From Scylla paramamosain (Eukaryota; Arthropoda; Malacostraca; Decapoda; Portunidae), in assembly GCF_035594125.1 (NCBI RefSeq), contig NC_087151.1:25111021-25175020 (forward strand): a stretch of DNA of 64,000 nt, read 5' to 3'. Positions 1-15,239 of this stretch are shown here, piece after piece. Position 1 is the first letter of the stretch. Each line of letters opens with the position of its first letter. The notes beneath the pieces are model-generated. The model did not search any database. It saw only the letters and a program-made list of their open reading frames with translations, and was not told the origin of the DNA. A program made the translations under genes and the position numbers.

Positions 1-131
1 CACACCTCTCGTTCTTGGACGTATAAATGGAAAGCTATAGCCGTTCAATATTGACACGTTCAGCTCTCTGTTTGCTTACATTGGGAGGGGAAACATTTTC
101 CTTTATAGAAACAGAGAAAGAGAAAGAAAAA

Positions 132-241
<110 letters not shown>

Positions 242-596
242 TGTATAATTTCTGAACATAATTTTGCATTAACTCAACACATCCCGCGGACATTCTTTCT
301 CCGGCGCAGGTGCTGCCCCCTGACAACAATTCTAGCGTCAAAATTATATATTCGTTTGGCTAGAATTAATTTGCTTGGCATTTTTTTCTTTTGTTTGAAT
401 AATTTGCCTTGCTAATTAAATTGTAATGGTCCAGACACGTAGTACGTATATGCGGAGTTTCAAAACAGTGAAATCATGAGGAAAAACGTAAGGGTGCGTG
501 GAATGAAGTCACAGGAAGAGGAAGGGGAGAAGGGAAAAAATAACACAGGGAAGTGAGGAGGGAAATAAAAAAGGAAATGGACAGAGATAGAAAAGA

Positions 597-827
<231 letters not shown>

Positions 828-1326
828 AGAACTGAGAGAAAATCGGTATAATCCTTAAATCATTAATATCAAACTTTACTTACATGCTTCCATAAAAAAA
901 AAGTTGAGGAAAGAGGCGGGCCCCGCGCATGTAGATTCTGGAAGAAGCCACTGTCTTCTAGCATCTGAAAGTGTTGAAAGTTATCATCAGAATTTATGTT
1001 AATGGTTAACGTGATTATGATTCCTTAAACTCCATCATCATGAAAGCAGTATGCAGATACACATCGTGGCCGGACACAAGGACAGCTCCTCACACAGTCA
1101 AAACAGGAAAATCTTATGACCAACATGCATCCCACTCAAATACATCACCCTTACGTTGTCACTGCCGCCACTGCTGAAAGTTTTTTTTTTTTTTTTCCAG
1201 GCCTCATTCACCCTTCTAAACATGTGAAATTAAAAACTTTAATAACAATGACAATTTCAGCTAAAAATGCGAAGTTGGAGTCATACTGGAGTCATACTGA
1301 AAAAAGGTAACATGGATAAGCCACAA

Positions 1327-1330
<4 letters not shown>

Positions 1331-1361
<31 letters not shown>
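1331..1361. repeat. (AC)n
   Basis: Perfect array of about 31 bp. Confidence 0.9.
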
Positions 1362-1362
<1 letters not shown>

Positions 1363-1364
1363 CA

Positions 1365-1680
1365 GTCACGCGAGGTACGGCCGATTTAGGAAGGGAAACC
1401 AGACCAGCGGTGCCAAAGTTTCGGTAGTGAGCGCGAATCACCGCCTCCGAGGCAGCCGTAACACTGGCAATTAGAAGTTGAGTGGAACGTCGTCACACTG
1501 CGAGGCCCCAAGTTTCAATCGGCGCCCCACTGCCTCCAGACTGCAGGGCGGGTGACTAATTGTCGCTGAGCCGTGAACGTGATTGATGGGAGGCGCGGCG
1601 CGGGGAAGAGTGAGGTCAAGCGGGACGCCTCAGGGACGAGTGGGAGAACACAGGGGAGTCCAAGTGGTTACTAAGACAGG
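1365..1680. other. CpG-rich patch, possible promoter or noncoding exon
   Basis: About 300 bp with many CG dinucleotides (GGCGCGGCGCGGGG, CGCCTCCGAGG, CACGCGAGG) in AT-rich surroundings, ending in a donor-like ACAG/GTAAAT at 1677-1686. No coding frame recognised; function unknown. Confidence 0.3.
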
Positions 1681-1831
1681 TAAATAAAGGAATGAAAACT
1701 ACAATGAAAAGGAGAAGAAAAAGGACTGACAGCAATGAAAATCAGATATTGATGGTCATCGTGCTGGTGATAAAAAGCACTCGATAAAAAGGCAAAATAA
1801 AAATAAAAAGTTAATTAATTAATCAACTCTT

Positions 1832-2038
<207 letters not shown>

Positions 2039-3360
2039 TAAAAATAATAACAATAACAATATTACTAATTAACACGTAATTAATTTAGGAATGCAGTACC
2101 AACCATCAGACGGTGTTTATAAAAAGATAATGAGTTATTACAGTACACTAAGGCGAAACAGAAATCCATGAATTATTTAATGGTGAGTTATATACGTGAT
2201 CAATACGAAACAGTCATGACAGCTTCGGAGGGAGACGTGATACCAACTTGTTCATAGAAAATATTCACTTACCTCTCATTATTCATCATTGGCCTCAGTC
2301 TAACTCATCTTCCCATCTATTCCAATTGTGATGACTTAACCTTGTGTTTTTTTTTTTAAATGCTGTTTGTTAGATAAACAATTCAACAACAAAGAAATTA
2401 ATTGTAAATAGAGGTAATAGGAAATCTAGCTTGCTAATAAAAAGAATAAATAAGCAATGAGAGGGAATACACTGCGATCTTCAGTGCATCAAAACCTAAT
2501 TTCCTTTTATCGTCAAGCAGACAAGTATTCGGTTTTATCCGATCCCTTCATCCACAAATATTCTTGGGTTGCCTTTCATTACTGTCTGATTTTTTTTTTT
2601 TTTCATTTCAAGTTACGTTAATTTAGTTTTTGCGATATGAGACACTTCGTGTAATTGTCTATCACTTTTCCCCCGCTACCAGACACACGAGTACACAGCA
2701 TCATGAGTGAACACCGGCACTGGCTGGCCGCACCTGTATGGAGCACTTTCACCCGCGTGTGGTTCCAGTCCCCACACCACCTCTATACAGCCTGGAGTCA
2801 AAGATTATTTAAACTATTAACTCACTTGCTTAAATTTCTTCGATTTGTCACAGTCCGCCGCATTACAGCACCGCCTACCATCCTCTGTCTGGCATCGCTT
2901 TCACGTTCACTGGTCCTCTCAACTTGCTGACTGCATTCCTCTCACTCCGTCGGCGGCGCTACACAAAACTTTTGATTTAATGTCATCCATATTCTATCAA
3001 TCTTAGTAATATAAGATCACGGCCATAGAGAATTTCTCCATTAATTTCGTAATCAATCTTTAAGAACTTTCATGAAAAATCTGTAAGCCATTGTGCCCGG
3101 TGAACATTTAAGAAGACGTCATCAGCATCAGAAGTTTCATCTTTTCTATTTAGCGCAGTAGCGAGGGCTAAAAGCCTGTGCTGCATGCAACTCTGCCTTT
3201 CATCTCTTTGCTGCCGTCAAACTTTAATTCCGTGAAGTTCCCGCAGTGAAGGCGAGCCTATATTTGTAGTCCTGCATTTTTCCTAATTCCTTTCCTCGCT
3301 CTTTATTGCCTCCCTCTGTTCTGCTCTACCCTAGATTTTTTTTTCTTTTTTTTTCCAGAT

Positions 3361-3396
3361 ATTTGTTAGTTGGTTGGTTGGTTAGTTGGTTGGTTT
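3361..3396. repeat. (TTGG)n degenerate
   Basis: Short run of TTGG/TTAG units. Confidence 0.6.
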
Positions 3397-3902
3397 CCCT
3401 CGCCCTGTCCCTGCTTTCCCTTTTTCTTCCTCCACGCCGCTCACACACTGGGACGCCAAGAAGCTGAACGTTGATAAAGCCTTTTACTTTAGCGCCGAGG
3501 TCGAGCGGAGCATTAAATATTCAGCGAGCGACTGACGGCTTCAGGAGGGTAAAGGAAGGAGAAAGAAAGGCCAGTGAGGGGGTCTGGGGGAAAGAAAGAC
3601 TGTGAAAGAGAAAACACAACCCGTAAGAAGATAGAGGAGAGGAATGGGAGGGGAAAGGTACAGGTGTAATGTGGGTGAAGCAGGTGGATGGATGGTGAGG
3701 GAAGGGATGGAGTGCTCTGAGGAATTCTATTTAGAGACCTTTTCATCACCAGCAGAGAGAAGAGTCTTTGATGCTAATTAATAGCGAGCGACCATGACAT
3801 TGCAAAGGAGAAAATGTAACTTGGCAACATTATTCTAAGTAAACTTTTGAGTCTTTTTCCTTTCTCTATTTTTCTTGAGATACTGTCAGATGACGGTGTG
3901 CT

Positions 3903-3917
3903 GGTAGTAGTGATGCC

Positions 3918-3966
<49 letters not shown>

Positions 3967-3995
3967 AAAGCAGAAGCAGTAGCAGTAGCAGGAGC

Positions 3996-4048
<53 letters not shown>

Positions 4049-4049
4049 C
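3903..4049. repeat. (AGT)n with an interior AGC-rich variant block
   Basis: AGT arrays on both sides of a GCAGAAGCAGTAGCAG segment at 3969-3995. Confidence 0.95.
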
Positions 4050-4092
4050 AGTGGTAGCGTAGGTGTTGAAAATTGTTAAAGGGTAGAGATGA

Positions 4093-4238
<146 letters not shown>

Positions 4239-5105
4239 CGCTGCCATCCCCAGCTTGGCACCGGAGGGATTCTTTTCAAGGGAAGCAATTTCCCAGAAGA
4301 GAAAGGAGAATTTTCTGTTTTGCACAGCGGCAATATCGTAACGAATGGGGCAAAGTTGAGATGTGGAAAAGTTTTGAAATGTACTACAGCGAAGTACTAA
4401 ACCATCAATTAAAGAATAATAACAATACAATAAAAATACGAACCAACCAAGAAAGTAATTATGTTTAGCTCTGAGCACTATTTCATTGCTTCTATACATG
4501 CACCACTACTTCAGAGCTCATTAACTTATAATTCAATGTATTTCGTTTTAATCATATTTCTGATAAGATTCTTAAGAGTCCTTTGGTGGATTTTAAGAGT
4601 TCCACTTTCTACTTGGATGCCTTCCTACCTAGTTCTAACCAAAGACTGTTTTCCAGTTAGGCAATCTTTTAAGAGCTTAGTGCTTCCATTCTACAATGTA
4701 ATCCTAAATTTACCCGACTTCTCTTACTTCATTCCTTCTTAGTTCATTCTTCATTCTTAGTTTTCACTATCTTGTGGTCGCTGGACTTCACTTTTATTCA
4801 GTACTGCTCCGTTCTTCACTATCAACTTCTCATTACCTCAATAAATAAAGTCAATTGATTTGTTTCACCATACGGGCGCTTTCATGTCAATTTTTTTGCC
4901 CTAACGTTCGGGGAATGTATTCATGACTCACATTACTTGTCCGTGCAAATTATACGAGGGCGTCACTTACAATTCCATGTATCTGTCTTAAGTTATATTG
5001 TTGCACTTTTTCGCAAAACTTTATTACATACTCGAAATGCTTGCGTTGATGTGTCAACTTGTATCATTTACATTTTAAATCTTCATTATGGTTATTAAGC
5101 TTGAA

Positions 5106-5117
5106 TTATTATTATTA

Positions 5118-5164
<47 letters not shown>

Positions 5165-5190
5165 GTTATTGTTGTTGTTGTTATTATCAA
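5106..5190. repeat. (TTA)n with (TTG)n end
   Basis: About 55 bp of pure TTA, then mixed TTG/TTA. Confidence 0.93.
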
Positions 5191-5789
5191 CCATTATTAA
5201 CATCATCATCATTACAAACCAAATGCAGTAAATACTTGGAAAAGCCCTTCCTCCCCACCCCCCCCAGTTTCAAAGTCTGAAATTCTTCGTGATAAAAGCT
5301 GTGCTGCCGCCGTGACGTGTGCACACAACACACCTGCAGCATTTCCACCAGGGCGCATAAACAGCTACAAGGTCACTCCTTTTCATGACCTCTGGCAATC
5401 ACTCAACACATTTTGTTCTCTGAGAGTTAAAAAAGAAAAAACATACACAATCAAGAAAATCTATTCCAATTATCTTGATTAGATGAGAAGTATAAAAATA
5501 CAGAAATATTTTTGTTGCAGTTCACAGGATCCAGAAATAGAAATGCATTTACGTAAATCCCCAGATAATTTCGAAACTTCACTTAAGGAAAGTTTAATTT
5601 TCTTTTATCTTATATACCGAACTTATGCTGAAGACAAAAGTGTGGTTTCATTTTCACGCAGCGTTTGAATAGAGGCGATCGCAAACGGGAAGTTTACTCG
5701 AGCGAGATCCACCGAACCACCACGCCACCAGGAGGGAGCTGATGTGATCCGGTGCGAGCCTCACACACCTGCCTTCATGTCCCAGTAGA

Positions 5790-5791
<2 letters not shown>

Positions 5792-5838
<47 letters not shown>
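5792..5838. repeat. (GT)n
   Basis: Perfect array of about 47 bp. Confidence 0.95.
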
Positions 5839-5839
<1 letters not shown>

Positions 5840-6105
5840 TTTTCAGTCGCCGTGACGAGACCCACTTTTCATTCGGGCCATTGTAACGAACATGGTCTGG
5901 TACTGAATTGGTTCCACTGACATCCCGCGACTCCGAGGATCCTCTGACCCCGCAAAAACAACTACCTCCTCCTCCTCCCACCCGCCCATCCACTCCTAAA
6001 AAAGAAATATCTAAAGACAAATGGAAGTAAGAGGATTTATGACCGCAAGAGAAGGTGAGAGAAAACCAGGTGGACGACAGAAACGCAAGAGAGTTATTGG
6101 ACGAG

Positions 6106-6106
<1 letters not shown>

Positions 6107-6178
<72 letters not shown>
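6107..6178. repeat. (GA)n
   Basis: Perfect array of about 71 bp. Confidence 0.96.
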
Positions 6179-6179
<1 letters not shown>

Positions 6180-6745
6180 CAGAAGGACGCAGGGGATTGG
6201 AGTGATCAAAGACAGGCGGGGACAGCACCACCAGATAGCGTCACCAGCAGCCCCGTCCTTCACATAGCCTGCCTGGAAAGGGAATGGCGAGGAAAAGGAG
6301 GAGGTGGAAAGCACAGCCTTATCACAGTGAGGACTTCCACGTGAGCCCTTTGATAGCTATACCAAGTAGAATTACTAATGTTGCCTCTTGACTCATATAC
6401 AGCCTTGAATGTACAAAGAAACGCAAACACAGCGGCATTCATAACTGGTTCGCATTCAAGGATGGAAACTCGGTTTGCTGAGACGGAGTGACGAAAGCGG
6501 TGATTGGCGCCCACGTTCTTCGCAGTTCACTAGGTATGCTGTTTACAACCACGGATGTTTTTTTACCGCGGAAGGACACATCTGGCTTCTCACATTTCCC
6601 TCCAGTCGTCAAGCAAAAAATATTGAGTATTCTTTCGTACCAATACTAACGCTACCTTCAGAAACACCATGTAAGACGGTGGGCAGAAACTTAAAAATTC
6701 CAGAAAGTCTGTAAATGCAAATGTACACAATGGTATCATAAAGAA

Positions 6746-6749
<4 letters not shown>

Positions 6750-6803
<54 letters not shown>
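6750..6803. repeat. (GT)n
   Basis: Perfect array of about 54 bp. Confidence 0.95.
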
Positions 6804-6804
<1 letters not shown>

Positions 6805-6907
6805 TCAGTCCTTGACATTCAGTGTTGAACTGAAACCTTTACGAGCGTCCTAAAGAGGAAAGCCACTCATCGAATGGTGTATAATAACCGTAACTAGACG
6901 AATAAGG

Positions 6908-6909
<2 letters not shown>

Positions 6910-6955
<46 letters not shown>
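6910..6955. repeat. (GA)n
   Basis: Perfect array of about 45 bp. Confidence 0.95.
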
Positions 6956-6958
<3 letters not shown>

Positions 6959-8354
6959 TTATCTGTGGAAGCACAAGCGAGAATGTCGATTGTAGATTGT
7001 TTAGTAAGCCTGTAAATGCTTCGTCGAGAAAAAAAAAATGTGCTGTTAATTACGTTTGCGAACGATAAGTACTGGGTAACCTGAGACGAGTGCGTGTCGT
7101 AACACTTAAGTGAAGAAAGGGAGAATGTATTTACGGGTCTCTTTCTTGTCTAAATAATGCATTATTTGACTGATGATCAAAGGTAAATATTTTGGTGTTC
7201 TTATAATAAATTATTTTTTTTTTATACTTGTTAATTGTTTTTTTTTTTTTTTTCTATTTATTTACACAAAAGGAGAGGACTGGCGCGTGGTTCACATGAC
7301 CAGGGAACGCTCGCTGAGTGACTCGGTGATTCCCGCCACGTGGCACGAACATTAAGATGGATAGCAGCTAACGCTCAGCAGCCGAAAGTCTTTCCCCCTT
7401 TTTCCAGTTATTTTTTCTCTGCATTGAGAAGGTTGAAGGCTATGGGTCGTCAATCAAAGTTGGAGATGAAACAGGGAGGAAGAAGCAAAAAGATAAATGA
7501 GAGGAAAAAGAAGAGCTCTCACGCGCAGCCGTCGTGTCACCAAGCCGCCACTGTCTCGTGCCTGTCCTGCCACCCAGTCCGCCACGAGTCTATGTTTCTT
7601 CTCCATCATCTCAACCAGTCTCCAACAACTGTTATTACTACTGTGCAGCAGCTTCACAAGTTTTGACGTAGTCATAAAAATGCTAACTATTCGTCATTGG
7701 TTATTCTATTGGCTTCGATAACAAAGATGGGACACAACAATGGCCACAGCTGAGATGGCAGGTGAGAGGTCTAACCCATCATTACAGGAACATTACTAAT
7801 CCTAATCTTACTTTTCATGGTAGGAAATTCTTAAAACTTAAAATCTCGCCTTACCCATTCCTGGTATCATTCTTGAAACAACACTAGTAATTGCAAGGGA
7901 TTCAAGTCATAAACAGTCGCCCACGTGTAACACATGCGAACTACAATACCTGGTAGGTGCAATTGCAGCCTATTATGGTGCCTGGCTTAGTCCACAAATA
8001 CATGGTGACCGAGTGCTTCAGTCGGTGGACACTGTGTAAGCGCTACCTATCATGGCGTGGGACAGAAGATGGAACTTTCTGCAACCTACGGAGGAGTGCG
8101 TCTTTCCTGCGACTTGGTGTGCCTGGCCTTCCCCATCAGCCACCGCGACCACCTCGCATTATTCGATTTCAAGCGTTTACAAATGTTTTGCCTTTTTTTT
8201 TTTCCTTTGTATTATTTTCTCCTTTTTTATTTAATCTTGTAACAATCATTGCTATTGAATACTTTTTTTCATCTTCAAGCATCACATGACCTCGCTACTG
8301 TGGCGACTTTTACTCAAGCAGTCACTCAGACACCCGATGCCTTGCCAAGCTGGG

Positions 8355-8566
8355 ACCGTATTCTGAAACACTTCTGTGCCGCACCACCACTGCATTCAAG
8401 AAGGCTCTAGTTGAAGTTACACGGGTTTTCAATGTTTATTATGGTTCTAGTGACATATTAATAAGATTTCTACATTATCACTAAGAGAAACTAAGAACCC
8501 AGCTTGTCATCTCTGAGGGCTTTGAAAGTAATGGTGCTGATAGAGCAAGGCGTTTCTGAATACGGG
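8355..8566. mobile_element. Terminal-inverted-repeat element (MITE candidate), about 212 bp
   Basis: The left end ACCGTATTCTGAAACACTT and the inverted right end CCCGTATTCAGAAACGCCTT match almost base for base for about 16 nt. Weaker pairing (CAGCACCATTACTTTCAA against GCACCACCACTGCATTCAA) continues inward. The centre is AT-rich and noncoding. Target-site duplications were not seen. Confidence 0.6.
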
Positions 8567-8668
8567 AATTGCGAGCGACCTTACGAAAAACTTCCTGAGA
8601 AAACTGACCTAAAGCAAGCACATGAAATCCAAACATGCAATTACTTATAAAGGTGTGTGTATGTGTCT

Positions 8669-8670
8669 GC

Positions 8671-8725
<55 letters not shown>
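8669..8725. repeat. (GT)n
   Basis: Perfect array of about 57 bp, followed by a degenerate (TTTA/TTCA) stretch to about 8905. Confidence 0.95.
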
Positions 8726-8726
<1 letters not shown>

Positions 8727-9019
8727 AAGGACTTTATAAATCTTGAGATGTCACTTCACGTTTTGCTTTGCAGTAAATTATTCTTTCTCCCTATCTTTCT
8801 CTATTTCTGTATTTATTTATTTGTTCATTCATTGATTTATTTACCTGTTTGGTCATGTATTCGTTCATTTATTTATTTTTCCATTTCATTACTTATTTAC
8901 TGTGCGTTATTTGATTAGTCTGTAATTGCAAAATGTTAATTAAAATATTATTTATATTATTATTACTGCTACTGCTGTTGCTACTGCCTACTGTACAACT
9001 ATAACAACATATCCTGCTG

Positions 9020-9058
<39 letters not shown>
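9020..9058. repeat. (CTA)n
   Basis: About 12 perfect CTA units. Confidence 0.93.
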
Positions 9059-10914
9059 GTGAGCGGTAGACTTTACTTAAGACGCCACAAAGTTCAGCTC
9101 GGGGCGGTAAGGGGCAAGGTTCCAGAGGGACAGGGAGGACGCTTCAGACGGGTGGTCAGGTCAAAAGGAACGTTAAAAGAAGTCTCATGTCATTTCGTCT
9201 GATCTACCTCTCACTTCATGACCTCCCGCTCTCAGGAGATTCCAATTTCTCCATAACCCAACCTCTCGATATCCTCCTCCTGCCTTCTTCTTCCACATCT
9301 CAACAGTAAAACCGCCGAATCAAAATATTTTCTGGGACGTAAGTTTGCTCGCGGCTCAAAGCAGTCAACAGTCAGTTTGCAGTTCCATCGTGTGGGTTAA
9401 AAATTTAATCGGGAAGGAAGACACCGGAGGGAAGGAAAGGTGAAATGGAAATAATAATTTAATGAGGATTCTTGACATCCTACAATTAATCTTTTAATAT
9501 TATTTGTTTATCTAAATTTCCTTAAGATTTCAACTGATGATGAGCATGTTAAATATTCAAATAAATACATTTACTAATTATAACTTTTTTTAATCAATGT
9601 TTAAGAAAGTTCCTCTTAGTGGGAGAATTGAGCTTCAAGAAATATTTCATGCGGGAAAGGCAGCGCTCTCTCTCATAAGACGACGTCTCCGTGCCATCAC
9701 CAATCCCTGAGAAAGAGTACAGAGTAATGAAGATAGAGAGGAAAGAATAGGAGGATGAGGCAGAGGGATCGTGTTCAGAGGAATGAAGAAAGTTGAGAAA
9801 TCCTCTGACGTGAAATAACTCTTGTTTCTTCCCAGTGACAACCTCGCAGCTCATCAGATGAACAACAGCCCAAGCCCAACGCGCCTCCTGAACATTCAAT
9901 GCCACTAAGTTCAGTTCACTGCTGGCAATATTTCTGGAGGCTTTTGTTGCACTATGACTGGACCTTAGAATTTCATTTATTGTGGGAAATCTGCGTCCCC
10001 AGTAGGTCTGTTGTCGCTCTCGTCTCTTAGCAAGAGAAAACTTTTCATATTTTGACGAGAAATTACTTACCACCAATCATGACACACTGCCTTGCCTCGC
10101 GCTACACTGAGAAAGCCCTGAATTGTTAATTGTCATAACTACTTTTCTTTATGTCTTTCGAGGCACACTGCTTATCACCCTTTTTTCATGGTTCTAAGAC
10201 AAAGAAATCTATACTAAGGCTAACAAGTTCCCATATTTAAGGCAAGGCTCCTAAAGAAAAAGGCTTATGCGAAATTCAATATCTTTAGAAGACAAATTAC
10301 AAAAGTCCCATGAGAAAGGTATGGATAATATTGGAGTAGAGTCCTCGGTGTGCCATTAGTCTTCGTCCTGGTGATGCGTTTATTGACAATAATTATGGCG
10401 TTATGAATGTTAAAGTTAGTCATGTCACTGACAATTACTCCAGTGATTATTCTACAAACCCCTCTCGCCACTGTCCTCTGGGTGCAGTCACCGTGGCAGG
10501 TGAAACAAAGCCAATCACGATCCATGAGTGATGTTGCAAATCCAAGGAAAGTTTCCAGTAGTTTAGAGAAGGTGCAATTGTTCAGGGAATTTGAATTTAG
10601 GTCTTGGAACATTATCAAGGAGCCATTTTAGTTTAATTTATTGGTTTGTGATCATTTCAAGATTCTTCCGACCTAGACATAAACAAGTATGACCCACGAT
10701 GTATGTTGGTCTTCCGAGGTGACTCCTGAGAAGAGCAATTCCTCTTTTCATAATGAACTTTCGTCTTCCTTGGATAATTTAGCAAATAAATAAATTATTT
10801 TTATTAATGTTACTTTTTAGTTAACATAATTACAACACCAGGTTTTATGCAGTCACATGCTATATCGAATTAAAATCCTGTCACGAAGGTTGGTTTCTTC
10901 AATATTAATTGATG

Positions 10915-10991
10915 AACAGATAGATAGACAGATAGACATACAGAAAGACAGATAGATAGAGAGAGACAGAGATAGACAGATATAAATATAT

Positions 10992-11066
<75 letters not shown>
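10915..11066. repeat. Degenerate (GATA/GACA)n then (CA)n
   Basis: Imperfect AGATAGACAGATAG sequence to about 10985, then about 72 bp of perfect CA. Confidence 0.93.
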
Positions 11067-11068
<2 letters not shown>

Positions 11069-11307
11069 TATAACAATATCATGCCAGGGGACTTCAACTA
11101 ATACGTACTTTTAAATAATAATTAATACGATAATATGATTAATATGATGATATATTATCATGCCGGCTTGGAGACCGCGAGGCTCCAAGCCTGTATGAGT
11201 GTCACGCCTCCTAAAGATTATACATCCTTTGGATCTTGATTATTTTTTTTATATCTACGTAATTACGCAGGAGGAAAACAGGAACCTAACTCTGTTTAAA
11301 ATGCTCA

Positions 11308-11458
<151 letters not shown>

Positions 11459-12178
11459 CAGTATAACAAATCAGACATCAGCCATCATCAATACAAAAAA
11501 CCGCGTGTCTTTCCGCGGGCTACTCAGAGAAAATGAGGAATCAATAGCGCTGTGCAGTCCACCTCAACAAAGACAAGCAAAATTTAAACACGGATTAGGA
11601 CTTGAGTATTTGCAAGCACCATTACCACTTGGTTATGCCTTAAAGAGACCTACAAACCTATGTTTAATAGAAAAGCACTGTCGTCCTGGCGCGGATCCCA
11701 CTTCATATGTCCCAGCACGAGGTTAGTGGCCGTCGTCACCCAGCCTGCGTTGCATATTTTTTTTCTAGCATTGCCATGATTACAAACTGCTCTGTATTCT
11801 TGCGAGTGATTTTGAAGATAAATAAATAATAATAAATAGTGAAGCGTCCATTCGCTACACTCCAGTACTGGTCCCAGTGCAAGGAAGGGTGACGTGTTGA
11901 CAAACGGCGAGGTTTACGGCCATCAGATGGAGCACGAAACTGTTCCTCAGCGACACCCCTCGAGAGTGAACGATTTACAGTCCCGCGGAGGACCATTTCT
12001 TAGATTAATAGGCAACATGGAAGCCAATTTATGATTCCCACAAGCTCACGGAAACAAACGCTCTTGGGATGGAAAAGCGAGATCTTGAAAACTTGGCGTT
12101 GATCCCTCTTACGTACTTCCATACCTTTATCACGAGCTCTCCCATCAGGCGCGGGTGCTGCTACCTCTAATTTACTCA

Positions 12179-12306
<128 letters not shown>

Positions 12307-12800
12307 AATAAATCATGTAAGCGTGAAACGTGTTCAGGAGAGGCAAACAAAAAGACGAATACACGGGATGCCTTACAAACACCTCACCAAAGGGCAGTGT
12401 TTTCCTCCGAAGGGAACTGACTCTAGTCCGCAAGTCAGTGTTAATTCGAGGGATGAGAAAGCATGAGGAGTTATTCATGACAACCATCAGAAATATCATA
12501 ACTGTTACCCAACTATTTTAATTACAGGTTTGTGTGACTAAATGTACTCGTATATGGACTACGAACATAGAAACAACAGGATTAGGTTCTCAGACGCACG
12601 TGTATAATTCACTCACGATGTTGAGCATCACGTACTGAGCTCCCGACTGTAAGCTATTTTCCTTGAGAAAGAACATGGAGTCCCCCGACCTTCGGTTAAA
12701 GCTGTCACGTTTCACACACCACGTACACCTTCCTCTTGCTCAGGGATACAGTAACGGTCAGCTCACGAGAGAGGCGAGAACCTCACCATACCCAGTGAGT

Positions 12801-12972
<172 letters not shown>

Positions 12973-13942
12973 TAAATTACCATACTACTCTTTTTGTTGT
13001 GTGTGTGTGCCTGCCTGTTAGTTTCAGTGCACGATGTGAATTGTGAACTTATTGGCTCCTGTTGACTGGTGTGTTGGCGGTGTGAGCACAGTGTCTCAGC
13101 AGCCACGAGGCAATACATTGCGACGCTGCCGCGATAACCTACTGGTCTATGAGAAGTTTTGCCAAATGCCCACGCACCGAGGATCACATTTATGTACCTC
13201 GATTACAATGTTTTATGAGGACAAAAGAATAAAATTGACGACGTTGCGCTGATATAAGGCTATTGCGTAATTTTCACCTTAATGGCGTCGACATTTTAAC
13301 CACCATGGACTAAAATCAATGTGTTAGTGTGTTAACCTTCAAATAATGTAACGACCTGAAATGGTTTGCAACAATATGATGATTTACCTAACAAAGTAAT
13401 TATGTGATTCCGTGGCACGGCCTCAGTGTGGATGAATGAACCGTGAGGCGTGGGGTCAGCTGAAGGAAATAAGTGACCAAGTTACAAGCAGTTAGGTGCG
13501 GTGGTGTTACTGATTTTTTACGTTGCATGATGAATGAGGACATAAGGACTTGCAGTGAGTGTCTCCCCCTTTCCTCTGTCTAACACCTCTCAGTACTCCC
13601 CTCATCCTCACACACAGTTTTCCTCTCCAGCCCCTTCCTCCTTGCTCCCCTCAGCCTCACACAGCAGACGCTCATTATCTACACGCATCAATATGAAATA
13701 ATAGCAAATTCCCGCCACAAATATCCGGTCGCAACTATTTATTTTTCTTTTTTTTTTTTCCGGCCTACGTGTCGCGACTGCACACGGTCAAACAAGCGCT
13801 TATTAAACTGAATCAAAAATGGTGGAGTTCGCAGTTAAATCTTAAATGTATACATTTTCAAAAAGTTCACGAAATTATATAGGCAAAGAACTACGATACG
13901 CTGTCAGCACGAAATTAGCCTTTTGACAGAAAGTTCGATACA

Positions 13943-13946
<4 letters not shown>

Positions 13947-13991
<45 letters not shown>
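13947..13991. repeat. (GT)n
   Basis: Perfect array of about 44 bp. Confidence 0.95.
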
Positions 13992-13993
<2 letters not shown>

Positions 13994-15144
13994 TGAGTAA
14001 CAGATGACCAGCGCGTGCTTCATTCTGCACGTAAAAAGTCTTGAGCATCACTTTTATTTCTGTTCTTTTCAGTCTTGTTTGATCAATGAGGCAATCTTTC
14101 TCGAGCTTTTTAATTCTGTCTTTTTCTCTTTACTGAAGCCCAATATGCCACGAATGTTTGACTTATCCTTTAGTATTTTTTAGTATTACATGTACTTATA
14201 TCTATATTTCTTATTTTCCTTTATTTAATCAGAAAAGATGCTTGATCAGAGAGAAAATTTCATTCCTTGAGCGATATTTCACTCTGCCGCACCGACAAAG
14301 ATGAAGAGCACACAGATACACACGGTTCACAAGTGTCCTGTACGGGCATGTGGCACGTCACAGGGAAGCAGACCGTGTTCATCGGGTTGCCTCGACAAGG
14401 GACAATGTTAGGCGCAAGAATTGTACTATCTCCTTATCATTAATAGTCTGGTGGCAGCAGGTGGCAGGCGGGTGGATTCGCGTGTTCTTGCCTGCGTGTT
14501 AGCGCGGCCGCGTTATACCGTGGCAGGGTGGTTTCTCTCGTTCCATTCTCCCTGCCATAGTTCTGGATGGTGGCGTGCAGTCAGACACTTATGTGCTTTG
14601 CTGATTGTATACACACTGCAACAACAATTGTATAATAGAAACATAAAAACCCTCCAATATTTAAGTCAATGCTACATAACTTCAGAAATGCAATACGCTA
14701 AGAGACGAGAAAATCTGTTTGTTCTCCGCCCGTTACAATAATCTAGCCCAATGAAAGCCAAAGAGGACCTCATGGCTGGGCTAAGTCGATGTATCGTGTC
14801 GGGAGTTACTTTGTATGGGGAGGAGGATGTAAGGCAACCAACGGGAGTTGCGTCATGGAGTGAGCGAGCCGACGGGCCTTCCGGCGTCTGCTTCCTGTGA
14901 CTGACTGACAACATTGTGTCATCGCTGTGCCTTCGAGTATCAACAATTTTGGTGCAACCAAACGAAGGCTTAAACCTGAAGGAAAATAGTAAAAAGCTCG
15001 ACAATTGGGGTTTATAAACCATAGCAAACCCAATCACCAAAGAGCAAAATCATGTACTTAAATAAAAAAAAAAATAATTAATTGGAGAAGGAAGATAAAC
15101 CGTAAAATTATGAGCGCAGTGACGAAGCCCAGCGACACCCCTAG

Positions 15145-15148
<4 letters not shown>

Positions 15149-15237
<89 letters not shown>
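15149..15237. repeat. (CA)n
   Basis: Perfect array of about 89 bp. Confidence 0.96.

Positions 15238-15239
<2 letters not shown>

Noticed and set aside
9594..10076. 160-codon minus-strand frame
   Set aside because: It is the longest frame in 1-18 kb not caused by a repeat or TE, but it has no recognisable domain, no periodic composition and no splice context, and it lies in intergenic-looking DNA.
14672..15040. 122-codon minus-strand frame
   Set aside because: No recognised family; flanked by AT-rich spacer and a (CA)n array. Chance frame more likely.
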